DNA from: Cordylochernes scorpioides
Taxonomy: Eukaryota > Arthropoda > Arachnida > Pseudoscorpiones > Chernetidae
Reading direction: 5' to 3'
NCBI GenBank assembly: GCA_030710605.1
Contig: CP092863.1
Coordinates: 119,128,164 to 119,192,163, forward strand
DNA: 64,000 nucleotides
Each line of letters starts with the position of its first letter. The stretch's first letter is position 1. Both the position numbers and the translations under genes were made by a program. Below the pieces are notes generated by a model. The model was not told the origin of the DNA. It saw nothing but the letters and a program-made list of their open reading frames with translations, and did no database searches. This document shows, one piece after another, positions 10,325 to 22,752 of the stretch.

Positions 10325-10860
10325 CTGCATTCCAACTACAGCTATTCCTGGACAACTATACTGCCTTCAGTATACAGTTCTGTTCAGTCAATACATAAAC
10401 CTGTCTGGAGATACTTGATAAACTGTTTCAGTATATCCGTTGTTTCCACAGAGCACTCGGCCTTCTCTAGTACCCAGCTCTACTATCAAACTGTAATCTA
10501 ACTGCAGCTATTCCCTGGACAGCTATACTGCCCTCAGTATACAGTTCTGTTCAATCAAACCAATACATAAACCTGTCTGGAGACACTTGATGAACTGTGT
10601 TTACTATATCCGTTGTTTCCACAGAGCACTCGGCCTTCTCTAGTACCCAGCTCTACTATCAAAGTAGAATCTAACGTGCAAGGATACCATCATTCCAACT
10701 AGAGCGATTCCCTGGACAGCTATACTGACTTTCAGTATACAGTTCTGTTCAGTCTACCAATACATAAACCTGTCTGGAGACTTTGATAAACTGGTTCCGT
10801 ATGTCCGTTGTTTCCACAGAGCACTTGTCCTTCTCTGGTACCCAGCGTTACTATCCAAAT
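10325..10860. repeat. Three tandem copies of a ~170-190-bp intronic repeat
   Basis: Each copy carries CTGGACA(A/G)CTATACTG, CAGTATACAGTTCTGTTCAG, CATAAACCTGTCTGGAGA and CCGTTGTTTCCACAGAGCAC. The opening ATTCCAACTACAGC resembles the start of the 230-bp satellite at 13411-15235, suggesting a distant common origin. Confidence 0.7.
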
Positions 10861-11009
10861 CCCTACAATTCCTACAGCAATGATATACTATAGTATATAT
10901 ATTAATACAAAGCAATAACGTGCCATCTATATATAACAAATCAAAACATTAAGACGCGAGTGTTTCTTTCACAAATAAAAAAAAATCAAACTTTTCTACT
11001 ATTATGATA

Positions 11010-11410
11010 CATTAGCGCGCCATCTGTTATGAAAATTCGAAACTATTATAGACGCGTATGACTCTTTTAATACGCGGCAAACTCAGGAGGTTGTGATCTA
11101 CATAAGAGGGAGAGATGATCTGTCGGTGTCCGGCGGCAATCGTAAAACTCACTAACGACTTATGGAAGTTCCCCCAAAAAAATGACAAAATATTGACGAA
11201 ATTGGACCTTGTCCTGCCTTGGGGGTGCGGCTTTCTCAATAAAACTACTTCCCTTACTGCAATGGAAAAATTAAACTAGCGAAACCGCTGGGAGGGTTCC
11301 ACCACTGATGAGCCAGGCCCTCCCATTAATTTTTTCCATTGCAGTAAGGGCAGTAGAAATTGTTTAATTTTTTAAAGAACGTGTCTATAATAGTTTCGAA
11401 TTTTCTACTA
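11010..11410. mobile_element. MITE family 2 copy split by a LINE 3' fragment
   Basis: The left half (GCGCGCCATCTGTTATGAAA, ATTCGAAACTATTATAGACG) and right half (CTTACTGCAATGG ... TCTATAATAGTTTCGAATTT) are the two arms of a MITE 2 palindrome. About 180 bp between them (11075-11252) is a LINE 3' end, described separately. Confidence 0.65.
11075..11252 (+). mobile_element. LINE 3' fragment nested in MITE 2
   Basis: Carries ATCTACATAAGAGGGAGAGA, AAAACTCACTAACGACTTAT and a final CTCAATAAAACT, matching the longer copy at 12370-12630. Both end at the same AATAAAA-type tail, as expected for 5'-truncated non-LTR insertions sharing a 3' end. Confidence 0.55.
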
Positions 11411-11481
11411 TTATACTCAAACAGTATCTATGAGAAAAAATAGTACAAAAGTGAATTTGTACTTGGATCAGGTAGATAAAT

Positions 11482-11599
11482 TGAGAAAAAGAGCATTTCC
11501 TGATCGTGAAACTAAAAGTTGCTGATGGCTTACGCCATCTATCGGAATAAACATCAACTAATCGTTTAGCTGCACGATCAGGAAATGCTCTTTTTCTCA
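11482..11599. mobile_element. MITE family 3, short perfect-TIR copy
   Basis: Inverted ends of about 27 bp are perfect: TGAGAAAAAGAGCATTTCCT... at 11482 and ...AGGAAATGCTCTTTTTCTCA to 11599. The internal GATGGCTTACGCCATCTATC and GGAATAAACATCAACTA are shared with 28286-28512, 42552-42797 and 63155-63385. Confidence 0.75.
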
Positions 11600-11679
11600 A
11601 AGTATCAATGAGGTTAACCTCCATTCCAGTAGAATCCTCAAGTCACCCACGGACTCTGCGAGGTCCCAGAAGGACTCAC

Positions 11680-11826
11680 CTGCTGCTCTTGTTCCCTGGT
11701 CTGACGTTCCAGCATGTGGATTCGATCGCTGGACTCGTCCAAGGAGAGGCTCAGGTTCTCGCGTTCCTCGTAGAGGGAGTTGATCCTCCGTTCCAGGTCG
11801 GCTTTTCTTTCGGTCAGGTAGTTGAT
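11680..11826 (-). CDS. BICDL1: BICD family-like cargo adapter, exon
   Basis: Acceptor TTCCACAG ending at 11827 and donor CAGCAG|GTGAGT after 11680. 147 bp, 49 codons, phase 0 on both sides. Codes INYLTERKADLERRINSLYE and ends DRIHMLERQTREQEQQ. Vertebrate BICDL1 has the equivalent I-x-x-L-x-x-RK-x-(D/E)LE-x-R stretch and a DR-x-x-x-LERQ block, directly continuing the exon at 29908-30240. Part of the central coiled coil that runs along dynein-dynactin. An 18-kb, repeat-filled intron precedes it. Confidence 0.9.
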
Positions 11827-12369
11827 CTGTGGAACATCGCGTTAGGTCATACTGTCAAATCATTTTGGACACAAACCTCAATTTGTCCGGTACTCAGTCA
11901 AATATACATGTTATATTAAAATATTATTTTATTTAAAATTTCATAGATACAAATACTCTGCTAAATCGACCGCCAGAGGTCAAGCTTTCCATATAAGAAC
12001 TCATTGTTGTTTCACGATGGCCGACTCAAATCTTTTTTTACATTATGTAAATAAGTTTTCCATTTTTTTTATTCTTACGCCTTAAGCCAGGCAGTACTTT
12101 TATCAAACTATGTTTTTTATTTATTACTTTAGTTCAATTAAATAAATTACTGATCAAAACTATTTTATCATACTTTCAATATTTTCAACCACGACTGTAT
12201 TACCATAGCATAATCCACAAGATAATCAACAGAAAATCTCATTTTTATATAACATACATATATGATTCTTTTCTTTTTATTATGATAATAGATAATCTTC
12301 CACATGCCATCTGATTGGGTGGTAAATACCATATTTGTATATGTCATACCACAAACACTAACAGTCATG

Positions 12370-12630
12370 GGGCCAAGTGGTTTCAGGAATCTATGGTTAA
12401 CGCAAAGAACGAGGCAGGTTGGATGGACCTAAGAGATGCCAGCGGCCGAAGACGCGGCAAGATCCATGATGCTGTGATCTACATGAGAGGGAGAGATGAT
12501 CTGTGGTTGTCCGGCGGCGATGGTAAAACTCACTAACGACTTATGGAAGTTCCCTGAAAATAAATGACAAAATATTGACGAAATTGGACCTCGCCCTGCT
12601 TTGGGTGTAGTTGATTCTCAATAAAACTCT
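12370..12630 (+). mobile_element. LINE 3' end with C-terminal coding remnant
   Basis: An open stretch ends GRDDLWLSGGDGKTH then TAA at 12534-12536, followed by about 90 bp of 3' UTR and CTCAATAAAACTC. A second copy with the same terminus is nested at 11075-11252. The coding part looks like the end of a LINE ORF2, but no domain is preserved to name the clade. Confidence 0.5.
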
Positions 12631-12639
12631 ATTATCTCA

Positions 12640-13405
12640 TTTGTGATTACATGATGGTCAAGTTGGCGTGTTGAAATATATCAACATTTTGGGACTGTTA
12701 CACTATTTATAATTATGCTACATACGAGAAAATCTAGCGTATATTGACATAAAATTACTAAATATATATGGGCGCAAATATAGTTGGCAATGTATGCTTC
12801 AGAAGTCGAGGTATACATACAGTGGGTATTAGTTAGCAAAAGCCTGAAAACTAACCCTTAAAGTTAGAGAATTTTTTACGTTCCGAGAATTTGAGTTACA
12901 CAAAATTGTACGGATTTACTGGTTTTACAAATGGACGAACAAGATGTAGAAACCACCAGGTTTTCAAAAGGAAGAACAAGGAAGGCATGGACTATGCCTT
13001 TGATTTGCCAACCGCATGAAAAAACAAAGTGTAAACTAACCTCAAAGATAAAAGATTACATTATCTAGAAAAACATTCCTTAAAAAAAGAAGGTCACAAA
13101 AATGGAAAAAAAACCTCCAACTTTCACTTATATTGTTTCAGCATTAGATATACCAGAGAATTATTCTAAAAATAAATTTTACCTTACTAGAAGAGTCTTT
13201 ACCTTAATTATTCTAAAAGAAGATAAAATAATTTTTTTGAAATTATAAAATAAAGCATATCATATTCGAGTTTTTATTTAGGAATATCTGATATTCGTAT
13301 TTAGTAAAAATTCTCTCTTTGTGTACGAATCCTAATCACTTATAACCAAATTTTTCTAATGTTCATTTAAAAAAACTCAGAAACCCCTGGTTTATAAATA
13401 TCTTA
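12640..13405. other. AT-rich intron, nothing recognised
   Basis: About 770 bp with no frame, palindrome or array that I can support. It separates the LINE 3' end from the 230-bp satellite. Confidence 0.4.
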
Positions 13406-13410
13406 GCTTA

Positions 13411-15235
13411 TCAGCGTTCCAACTACAGCGATTCCAGACACTTCTTGGACTGTCCTCATTCAATGACATTGCCTTGTTTAATATACCAAGGAACAAACCG
13501 GCATGGAAACACTTGGTGAATTAGTTTACTAAGGCTACCAACACAGACTCATAAACAGAAGGATAGCCTGGATAGTTGGCGATCTATGGATACGCTCCAG
13601 GAGTTACCTTTATGTTAATACATAAATATCTCAGCCTCTCAGCATTTCAACTACAGCGATTCCAGACATTTCTTGGACTGCCCTCATTCAATGACACTGC
13701 CCTGTTGAATCTACCAAGACATGCCTGGAAACACTTGGTGGTTTACTAAGACTACCAAGACAGACTCATAAACTACAGGACAGCCCGGGTAGTTGGTGAT
13801 CTATAGATACCCTCCAGGAGTTATCTTGGTGTGTTACCTATATATTAATAGATAGATATCTTAGCCTCTCAGCATTTCAACTACAGCGATTCCAGACATT
13901 TCTTGGACTGCCCTCATTCAATGACACTGCCCTGTTGAATCTACCAAGACATGCCTGGAAACACTTGGTGGTTTACTAAGGCTACCAAGACAGACTCATA
14001 AACTACAGGACAGCCCGGGTAGTTGGTGATCTATAGATACCCTCCAGGAGTTATCTTGGTGTGTTACCTATATATTAATAGATAGATATCTTAGCTTCTC
14101 AGCATTTCAACTACAGCGATTCCAGACATTTCTTGGACTGCCCTCATTCAATGACACTGCCCTGTTGAATCTACCAAGACATGCCTGGAAACACTTGGTG
14201 GTTTACTAAGGCTACCAAGACAGACTCATAAACTACAGGACAGCCCGGGTAGTTGGTGATCTATAGATACCCTCCAGGAGTTATCTTGGTGTGTTACCTA
14301 TATATTAATAGATAGATATCTTAGCTTCTCAGCATTTCAACTACAGCGATTCCAGACATTTCTTGGACTGCCCTCATTCAATGACACTGCCCTGTTGAAT
14401 CTACCAAGACATGCCTGGAAACACTTGGTGGTTTACTAAGACTACCAAGACAGACTCATAAACTACAGGACAGCCCGGGTAGTTGGTGATCTATAGATAC
14501 CCTCCAGGAGTTATCTTGGTGTGTTACCTATATATTAATAGATAGATATCTTAGCTTCTCAGCATTTCAACTACAGCGATTCCAGACATTTCTTGGACTG
14601 CCCTCATTCAATGACACTGCCCTGTTGAATCTACCAAGACATGCCTGGAAACACTTGGTGGTTTACTAAGGCTACCAAGACAGACTCATAAACTACAGGA
14701 CAGCCCGGGTAGTTGGTGATCTATAGATACCCTCCAGGAGTTATCTTGGTGTGTTACCTATATATTAATAGATAGATATCTTAGCTTCTCAGCATTTCAA
14801 CTACAGCGATTCCAGACATTTCTTGGACTGCCCTCATTCAATGACACTGCCCTGTTGAATCTACCAAGACATGCCTGGAAACACTTGGTGGTTTACTAAG
14901 GCTACCAAGACAGACTCATAAACTACAGGACAGCCCGGGTAGTTGGTGATCTATAGATACCCTCCAGGAGTTATCTTGGTGTGTTACCTATATATTAATA
15001 GATAGATATCTTAGCTTCTCAGCATTTCAACTACAGCGATTCCAGACATTTCTTGGACTGTCCTCATTCAATGACACTGCCCTGTTGAATCTACCAAGAC
15101 AGGCCTGGAAACACTTGGTGGTTCACTAAGGCTACCAAGACCACAGGACAGCCCGGGTAGCTGGTAATCTATGGATACACTCCAGGAGTTATCTTGGTGT
15201 GTTACCTATATGTTAATACATAAATATCTCTTAGT
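13411..15235. repeat. 230-bp satellite, about eight copies
   Basis: The phrase AGCATTTCAACTACAGCG starts at 13641, 13871, 14101, 14331, 14561, 14791 and 15021, an exact 230-bp period. A diverged first copy begins near 13411 and the last is shortened. Inner copies are almost identical, differing by single bases (e.g. GGCTACC/GACTACC), which points to recent unequal exchange. The array sits within the large BICDL intron. Confidence 0.92.
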
Positions 15236-15637
15236 TTTTTAATAGCTTAATCTGGCGCACAATTACGAAAACACACTTGGTCAAAATGTATACTTATTAT
15301 GACAAAGAATCTATGAGGTAAAAAATGATATATAATATAAATTCTGATCTTAAAGAAAATAAAATGATCATCATTAGGCCATAAACTATTAGTAAATGGA
15401 TAGCTGCTAAGATTCTACGAGTAAAAACAATGATTTTGGTTAATCCTCCCAGAATTCATCAGTTTAAAACCTTTTTTTGGGCAAATTCGACCCATTTCAT
15501 AACTTCTCTCGTAGGATGTTATGAAGCCGCCCCTGTACTGATGAGGGCCATAGTCTGAAACCATGGTATACTGGTTGTTGGCTGTTGTCTGGATTTTCTT
15601 AAACTGGTGTTGTGGTACATTCTTCACAACCACAATA

Positions 15638-15838
15638 TGCACTCATGGACAAAACTTAAGGAAGTTGTACCTTTTAGCATGTATATCGGGATTGAGACAA
15701 TAACTCTGAAAGATATTACAGTGACCTTTATTGAAGACACACGAGATAACCAAGTATGAACAAAATTGCCTCTGATTAAAAAAAAAAAAAAAAAAAAGGC
15801 GACATCAACGATTTTCTACTTTCCCAAGATTTTTCATT
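15638..15838 (+). mobile_element. MITE family 1, near-complete single copy
   Basis: Left terminus TGCACTCATGGACAAAACTT and full internal order (TATCGGGATTGAGACAATAA, GATATTACAGTGACC, ACGAGATAACCAAGTATG, poly-A, GGCGACATCAACGA), with an eroded right terminus (CCCAAGATTTTTCATTAGTA). About 200 bp, the length of an undisturbed family member. Confidence 0.7.
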
Positions 15839-15989
15839 AGTATCATTCTATTCTGGTAGGAGATGAAACAAAAATGCATTATTTTAAATGCGGTATAAAT
15901 GCTACTTTTAATACAAAAGATTTTCTCCACGTAAAACAAAATTAGAGAGAGAGAATCCAATAGCTAAAAAACTATTCTAAAAAAGAAAA

Positions 15990-16198
15990 AAAAAAAAAAA
16001 GGTTACCGAAAGGACAACAGCTTGGTAGAGTCTGGGAGGTTTTGATTCGAAGGCTTGTTCCAATTTGGTTGCATCCATTCGGGCCGATGGGTGTTTGAAG
16101 AGATCGGTAGCGAAGAGTCCTGCTGTATTGCCGACTGAAGAGATCTTCTCGTGAGAGCGGCTGTTGTGTACAACAGACCGAGCCGATATGGACCCCAT
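15990..16198 (-). other. Unassigned exon-like frame
   Basis: A minus-strand ATG frame begins MGSISARSVVHNSRSHEKIS and stays protein-like to about KPPRLYQAVVLS, where CTTTCG|GTAACC could act as a donor. It resembles no family I know. It starts just where a plus-strand LINE remnant (16210-16870) begins, so it may be retroelement-derived rather than a host exon. Confidence 0.2.
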
Positions 16199-16209
16199 GA
16201 TGGCTGTGA

Positions 16210-16890
16210 TTCAAATCCTTATCCGCTGATAAGATAGAACGCCGGCCAAATTGTCGGTGACCGGGAGAGGAATTATAGAGAACGTTAACTTTTCCTTTTG
16301 GTTTTGTGTTTCAGGAATTCCTGTCAACTCTCTTTTGCTTTTGGAATGATAATCAGTTGTCCTATTATTTATTTTTGACGATGATCGAGCCCCGGAGGAA
16401 TTCTAGCGATCTTATTGGTTCTCGTAACTTTTCCTTTTGGTTTTGTGTTGCAGGATTTCCTGTCACCTATCTTTTGCTTTTGGATTAGTAATTAGTTGTG
16501 GTATTTGCTCTTTTTACGTTTCTTTTGGTTTGCATCTATTTCTCGACGTCCTATCCCATCCTGACCATCCTGTCTCGAGGCGTGCTAGCCGTGCATTTTG
16601 TGGGTCCAGAGACGGGTCGCTGACCCACAGATATTGGAGTTTCCGAGACGTGCGACCCCTGCTCCGGGAGATGTTCGCCTCCTGCGAAGAGCCCCTGGAT
16701 CTGCAGGCATGGCTGTTCGGTGTCGGCCTCTATCCCGAGGAAATGCAACTAACAAGTGTGGCGAAAGCTACGATCTACAAGTACCATCTTGGTATTGAGG
16801 TGGGTAACACCAGCAATCACATCGACCTGCCCACTCTGTGGGAAAGAACTCTCGCAGTCCATCGGTGACGGAGTCTTTCCCGCGGTGGGC
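16210..16890 (+). mobile_element. Remnant of a Tx1-like LINE ORF2 C-terminus
   Basis: A frame near 16590-16860 reads LTHRYWSFRDVRPLLREMFA and DLQAWLFGVGLYPEEM, clearly homologous to the C-terminus of the intact ORF2 at 57517-60987 (LGHRYWCCHSIRPLIREAF, DLQAWIFSGSGLEDDAL). The upstream zinc-finger cysteines are lost and frames are broken. It has been inserted in, or fused to, a MITE 1 copy whose 3' half follows at 16893. Confidence 0.6.
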
Positions 16891-16892
16891 GT

Positions 16893-17042
16893 CACCAATG
16901 ATATTACAGTGAACTTTATTGAAGACACACGAGATAACCAAGTGTGAACAAAATTGTATCCTTCAAAAAAAAAAAAAAAAAAAGTAGACGACCGGCCATA
17001 TCAAAGACTTTCTACTTCCTTAAGTTTTGTCCATAAGTGTAT
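16893..17042 (+). mobile_element. MITE family 1, 3' half
   Basis: Begins inside the element (GATATTACAGTGAACTTTAT) and runs through GAGATAACCAAGTGTGAACA to the right terminus TTAAGTTTTGTCCATAAGTG. The missing 5' half is replaced by the LINE remnant immediately upstream. Confidence 0.65.
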
Positions 17043-17179
17043 GTTTACATCAATGTTTTCTTTTAATCTTATTAATTCGATTTTGTAAATATGTAAATAA
17101 ACCATTCGATATACCTTTCAGAGAAAAAAAAACTTGTACTCTTCTAGAAAAATAGGGATTATCAACATTATTTTAAGTA

Positions 17180-17440
17180 CCATTTCTGAGATTCCATCCT
17201 TCAGTGTAGCATATAAAAGCAGAATGATCCAATACAGTATTAGAGATCTAAAGAAGCGGTCTGAGAGATTAAATTGGCGAAACCACTGGGAGAGTTCACC
17301 ACTGATAAGCCAAGCCCTCCCAATATTTTTTCATCGCAGTAAGGACAGTAGAAGTTTGATTTATTTGTGAAAAGAAACATTCGCGTCTTGAGATCTTCAT
17401 TCGTTATATATAGATGGCGTGTTATTGCTTTGTATTAATT
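17180..17440. mobile_element. MITE family 2 relative
   Basis: Contains ATTCCATCCTTCAGTGTAGC, TCACCACTGATAAGCCAAGC, a CAGTAAGGACAGTAGAAG piece and the outer end TATAGATGGCGTGTTATTGC. The same sequence of parts occurs at 28110-28285, 30950-31215 and, inverted, at 63400-63600. Confidence 0.5.
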
Positions 17441-17444
17441 ATTG

Positions 17445-17930
17445 TATTGTGTATTTTTTTTTTTTTTTTGTAAAATATACCAATTATGTTTCTAAGTCTT
17501 GCTTAATGGTTTGAACTATTAGAAAAAAATTGGTCAAATTTAGATTTTTTTTTATTATCACTTTAATTACCACTTTGATTTCGGGGTCAACTCTGGGAGG
17601 GTTGTGTAGAAATTTGGGGGAAAAAACCGTCCTGTTATGCCATCATATTGTAACCAAGAGTGAACTTTATCTGTTTGGGATTGTGTCCAGTCACAGCCTG
17701 GTATCTACTGACAGTTCTCGTGACTTTGGAATGTCACTGAAGTCTCTTTTATCGTACTGAATTGTATCTAGGGCCCCCCTTGGTATCTTTCATTGTGGGT
17801 TGTATCCGTAGCTCCTGCTATCTTTGGACAGTTAGCGACTATGGGATGCTTCAGAAACCCTGTTACTGTTGGTTATGTTACACAGAGTAACAATGGCTAT
17901 AGATGAGCTCGTGTTTGAAAAGGAACTTAT
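17445..17930. other. No feature recognised
   Basis: A 76-codon plus-strand frame (17530-17760) exists but has no recognisable domain, start context or splice sites. The rest is T-rich. Confidence 0.3.
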
Positions 17931-17931
17931 A

Positions 17932-18409
17932 TCTATATTAATAAAATGGAAATTTCATAAGTGTTGTTCACTAAAAACTTTCGTTACAATGCATCAATTT
18001 CGACCAAATTTTCATTTATGTAAAACGAGATGGAGCAGGTTTTGCTTAACATCAAAATATTTTTCCTAACTTTAACATGCGTAACTTCGCTGTTATCGAT
18101 TAAATACAAAAAAAAAATCAACAGAGTTAATTTTATTTATATATATATACAAAAAAAAAATCAGCAATTCATTCAACTCAATCTAAAAAAATATTCAAAA
18201 CAAGCAATTTTAAGATAACACCATATGTAAAACAGTCGGCCAAGAAAACAACAACGATATTACATCTTTCTCACATATTCACACACAATCTTGATTAATA
18301 ATTAAAACTAATCTTTAACAATGTTTATTATACTTCATAATATATAATATTCGTTAGGCAAACTTCAACTCGGATAAAACCCGGGCGAAGCCGGGTACAC
18401 ATCCGCTAG
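17932..18409 (+). mobile_element. Non-autonomous Helitron
   Basis: The 5' end is TCTATATTAATAAAATGG, preceded by A. The 3' end has a GC-rich hairpin (ACCCGGGCGAAGCCGGGT, 18379-18396) and, nine bases later, CTAG (18406-18409) followed by T. TC...hairpin...CTAG inserted between A and T without target duplication is the Helitron signature. At 478 bp it cannot encode RepHel. The copy at 53186-53983, proven by an empty site, has matching ends. Confidence 0.75.
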
Positions 18410-18419
18410 TATATATATA

Positions 18420-18785
18420 TAATGTTTATTGTTTCTGTTGTTTTCATGTAGACATATATACCAAGAATTGTTTCATATAATTGCTATTAATAATAAATAA
18501 TATGTAAAGTAAAATTGGTTACGGATTGCTTACTTACTTTAATTACATAACATTTACTATTTTGGTTTGCAACCGAGAATTTGTTTTTATCATTTTAGAT
18601 ATCTGGAAGTCCTTTAAATTTTATTGGATTGCAAATTTGGCAAATTCAAACAAACCAACAACAACCTTTATACCATGGTACCGTAGCTATGGCCCTTATC
18701 AGTACAAGTATGTGAAAATATGAATTATAAACAGTATTTGAGCTAATTTTTGATGTTATTGTTGTATTTTAAAAAGAACAATTTC
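18420..18785. other. AT-rich, nothing recognised
   Basis: About 365 bp between the Helitron and the MITE-derived satellite, with no credible frame or repeat boundary. Confidence 0.35.
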
Positions 18786-18788
18786 TAC

Positions 18789-21700
18789 ACTCGTGGACAA
18801 AACTTGAGGAAGTGAATGTATATATAAGAATTATATATGGATACATATATATCGGGATTATAACTCTGAAAGATATTACAGTGACCTTTATTGAAGACAC
18901 ACGAGATAACCAATATACACTCATGGACAAAACTTAAGGAAGCTGTACCTTTCAGCATATATATCGGGATTGAGACAATAACTCTGAAAGATATTACAGT
19001 GACCTTTATTGAAGACACACGAGATAACCAATATACACTCATGGACAAAACTTAAGGAAGTTGTACCTTTCAGCATGTATATCGGGATTGAGACAATAAC
19101 TCTGAAATATATTACAGTGACCTTTATTGAAGACACACGAGATAACCAATATACACTCATGGACAAAACTTAAGGAAGCTGTACCTTTCAGCATGTATAT
19201 CGGGATTGAGACAATAACTCTGAAAGATATTACAGTGACCTTTATTGAAGACACACGAGATAACCAATATACACTCATGGACAAAACTTAAGGAAGCTGT
19301 ACCTTTCAGCATGTATATCGGGATTGAGACAATAACTCTGAAAGATATTACAGTGACCTTTATTGAAGACACACGAGATAACCAATATACACTCATGGAC
19401 AAAACTTAAGGAAGTTGTACCTTTCAGCATGTATATCGGGATTGAGACAATAACTCTGAAATATATTACAGTGACCTTTATTGAAGACACACGAGATAAC
19501 CAATATACACTCATGGACAAAACTTAAGGAAGTTGTACCTTTCAGCATGTATATCGGGATTGAGACAATAACTCTGAAAGATATTACAGTGACCTTTATT
19601 GAAGACATACGAGATAACCAATATACACTCATGGACAAAACTTAAGGAAGTTGTACCTTTCAGCATGTATATCGGGATTATAACTCTGAAAGATATTACA
19701 GTGACCTTTATTGAAGACATACGAGATAACCAATATACACTCATGGACAAAACTTAAGGAAGTTGTACCTTTCAGCATGTATATCGGGATTATAACTCTG
19801 AAAGATATTACAGTGGCCTTTATTGAAGACATACGAGATAACCAATATACACTCATGGACAAAACTTAAGGAAGTTGTACCTTTCAGCATGTATATCGGG
19901 ATTATAACTCTGAAAGATATTACAGTGACCTTTATTGAAGACATACGAGATAACCAATATACACTCATGGACAAAACTTAAGGAAGTTGTACCTTTCAGC
20001 ATGTATATCGGGATTATAACTCTGAAAGATATTACAGTGACCTTTATTGAAGACATACGAGATAACCAATATACACTCATGTACAAAACTTAAGGAAGTT
20101 GTACCTTTCAGCATGTATATCGGGATTATAACTCTGAAAGATATTACAGTGACCTTTATTGAAGACATACGAGATAACCAATATACACTCATGGACAAAA
20201 CTTAAGGAAGTTGTACCTTTCAGCATGTATATCGGGATTATAACTCTGAAAGATATTACAGTGACCTTTATTGAAGACATACGAGATAACCAATATACAT
20301 TCATGGACAAAACTTAAGGAAGTTGTACCTTTCAGCATGTATATCGGGATTATAACTCTGAAAGATATTACAGTGACCTTTATTGAAGACATACGAGATA
20401 ACCAATATACACTCATGGACAAAACTTAAGGAAGTTGTACCTTTCAGCATGTATATCGGGATTATAACTCTGAAAGATATTACAGTGACCTTTATTGAAG
20501 ACATACGAGATAACCAATATACACTCATGGACAATACTTAAGGAAGTTGTACCTTTCAGCATGTATATCGGGATTATAACTCTGAAAGATATTACAGTGA
20601 CCTTTATTGAAGACATACGAGATAACCAATATACACTCATGGACAAAACTTAAGGAAGTTGTACCTTTCAGCATGTATATCGGGATTATAACTCTGAAAG
20701 ATATTACAGTGACCTTTATTGAAGACATACGAGATAACCAATATACACTCATGGACAAAACTTAAGGAAGTTGTACCTTTCAGCATGTATATCGGGATTA
20801 TAACTCTGAAAGATATTACAGTGACCTTTATTGAAGACATACGAGATAACCAATATACACTCATGGACAAAACTTAAGGAAGTTGTACCTTTCAGCATGT
20901 ATATCGGGATTATAACTCTGAAAGATATTACAGTGACCTTTATTGAAGACACACGAGATAACCAATATACACTCATGGACAAAACTTAAGGAAGTTGTAC
21001 CTTTCAGCATGTATATCGGGATTATAACTCTGAAAGATATTACAGTGACCTTTATTGAAGACACACGAGATAACCAATATACACTCATGGACAAAACTTA
21101 AGGAAGTTGTACCTTTCAGCATGTATATCGGGATTATAACTCTGAAAGATATTACAGTGACCTTTATTGAAGACACACGAGATAACCAATATACACTCAT
21201 GGACAAAACTTAAGGAAGTTGTACCTTTCAGCATGTATATCGGGATTATAACTCTGAAAGATATTACAGTGACCTTTATTGAAGACACACGAGATAACCA
21301 ATATACACTCATGGACAAAACTTAAGGAAGTTGTACCTTTCAGCATGTATATCGGGATTATAACTCTGAAAGATATTACAGTGACCTTTATTGAAGACAC
21401 ACGAGATAACCAATATACACTCATGGACAAAACTTAAGGAAGTTGTACCTTTCAGCATGTATATCGGGATTATAACTCTTAAAGATATTACAGTGACCTT
21501 TATTGAAGACACACGAGATAACCAATATACACTCATGGACAAAACTTAAGGAAGTTGTACCTTTCAGCATGTATATCGGGATTATAACTCTGAAAGATAT
21601 TACAGTGACCTTTATTGAAGACACACGAGATAACCAATATACACTCATGGACAAAACTTAAGGAAGTTGTACCTTTCAGCATGTATATCGGGATTATAAC

Positions 21701-22752
21701 TCTGAAAGATATTACAGTGACCTTTATTGAAGACACACGAGATAACCAATATACACTCATGGACAAAACTTAAGGAAGTTGTACCTTTCAGCATGTATAT
21801 CGGGATTATAACTCTGAAAGATATTACAGTGACCTTTATTGAAGACACACGAGATAACCAATATACACTCATGGACAAAACTTGAGGAAGTTGTACCTTT
21901 CAGCATGTATATCGGGATTATAACTCTGAAAGATATTACAGTGACCTTTATTGAAGACACACGAGATAACCAATATACACTCATGGACAAAACTTAAGGA
22001 AGTTGTACCTTTCAGCATGTATATCGAGATTATAACTCTGAAAGATATTACAGTGACCTTTATTGAAGACACACGAGATAACCAATATACACTCATGGAC
22101 AAAACTTAAGGAAGTTGTACCTTTCAGCATGTATATCGGGATTATAACTCTGAAAGATATTACAGTGACCTTTATTGAAGACACACGAGATAACCAATAT
22201 ACACTCATGGACAAAACTTAAGGAAGTTGTACCTTTCAGCATGTATATCGGGATTATAACTCTGAAAGATATTACAGTGACCTTTATTGAAGACACACGA
22301 GATAACCAATATACACTCATGGACAAAACTTAAGGAAGTTGTACCTTTCAGCATGTATATCGGGATTATAACTCTGAAAGATATTACAGTGACCTTTATT
22401 GAAGACACACGAGATAACCAATATACACTCATGGACAAAACTTAAGGAAGTTGTACCTTTCAGCATGTATATCGGGATTATAACTCTGAAAGATATTACA
22501 GTGACCTTTATTGAAGACACACGAGATAACCAATATACACTCATGGACAAAACTTAAGGAAGTTGTACCTTTCAGCATGTATATCGGGATTATAACTCTG
22601 AAAGATATTACAGTGACCTTTATTGAAGACACACGAGATAACCAATATACACTCATGGACAAAACTTAAGGAAGTTGTACCTTTCAGCATGTATATCGGG
22701 ATTATAACTCTGAAAGATATTACAGTGACCTTTATTGAAGACACATAAGATA
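18789..22752 (+). repeat. 118/112-bp satellite made of the 5' half of MITE family 1
   Basis: About 35 head-to-tail units. Each begins TATACACTCATGGACAAAAC (TA plus the MITE 5' terminus), passes TATCGGGATT, CTGAAAGATATTACAGTGAC and CTTTATTGAAGACA, and breaks after GAGATAACCAA, where the next TATA starts. Units up to about 19622 are 118 bp and contain GAGACA before ATAACTCTG. Later units are 112 bp and lack those six bases. A block from about 19600 to 20950 has GACATACGAG, and later units have GACACACGAG. The last unit is continued by the MITE 3' half after an inserted MITE 2. Minus-strand 77-81-codon frames in every unit are a by-product of the repeat. Confidence 0.95.

Noticed and set aside
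18785-22744. More than 30 overlapping minus-strand frames of 77-81 codons
   Set aside because: They repeat exactly with the satellite period, start anew in each unit, and are the reverse strand of a MITE 5' half found as single non-coding copies elsewhere.
18789-22752. CRISPR-like regular spacing
   Set aside because: Whole units are conserved with no unique spacers, unit length is 112-118 bp, and the genome is eukaryotic. It is a satellite.
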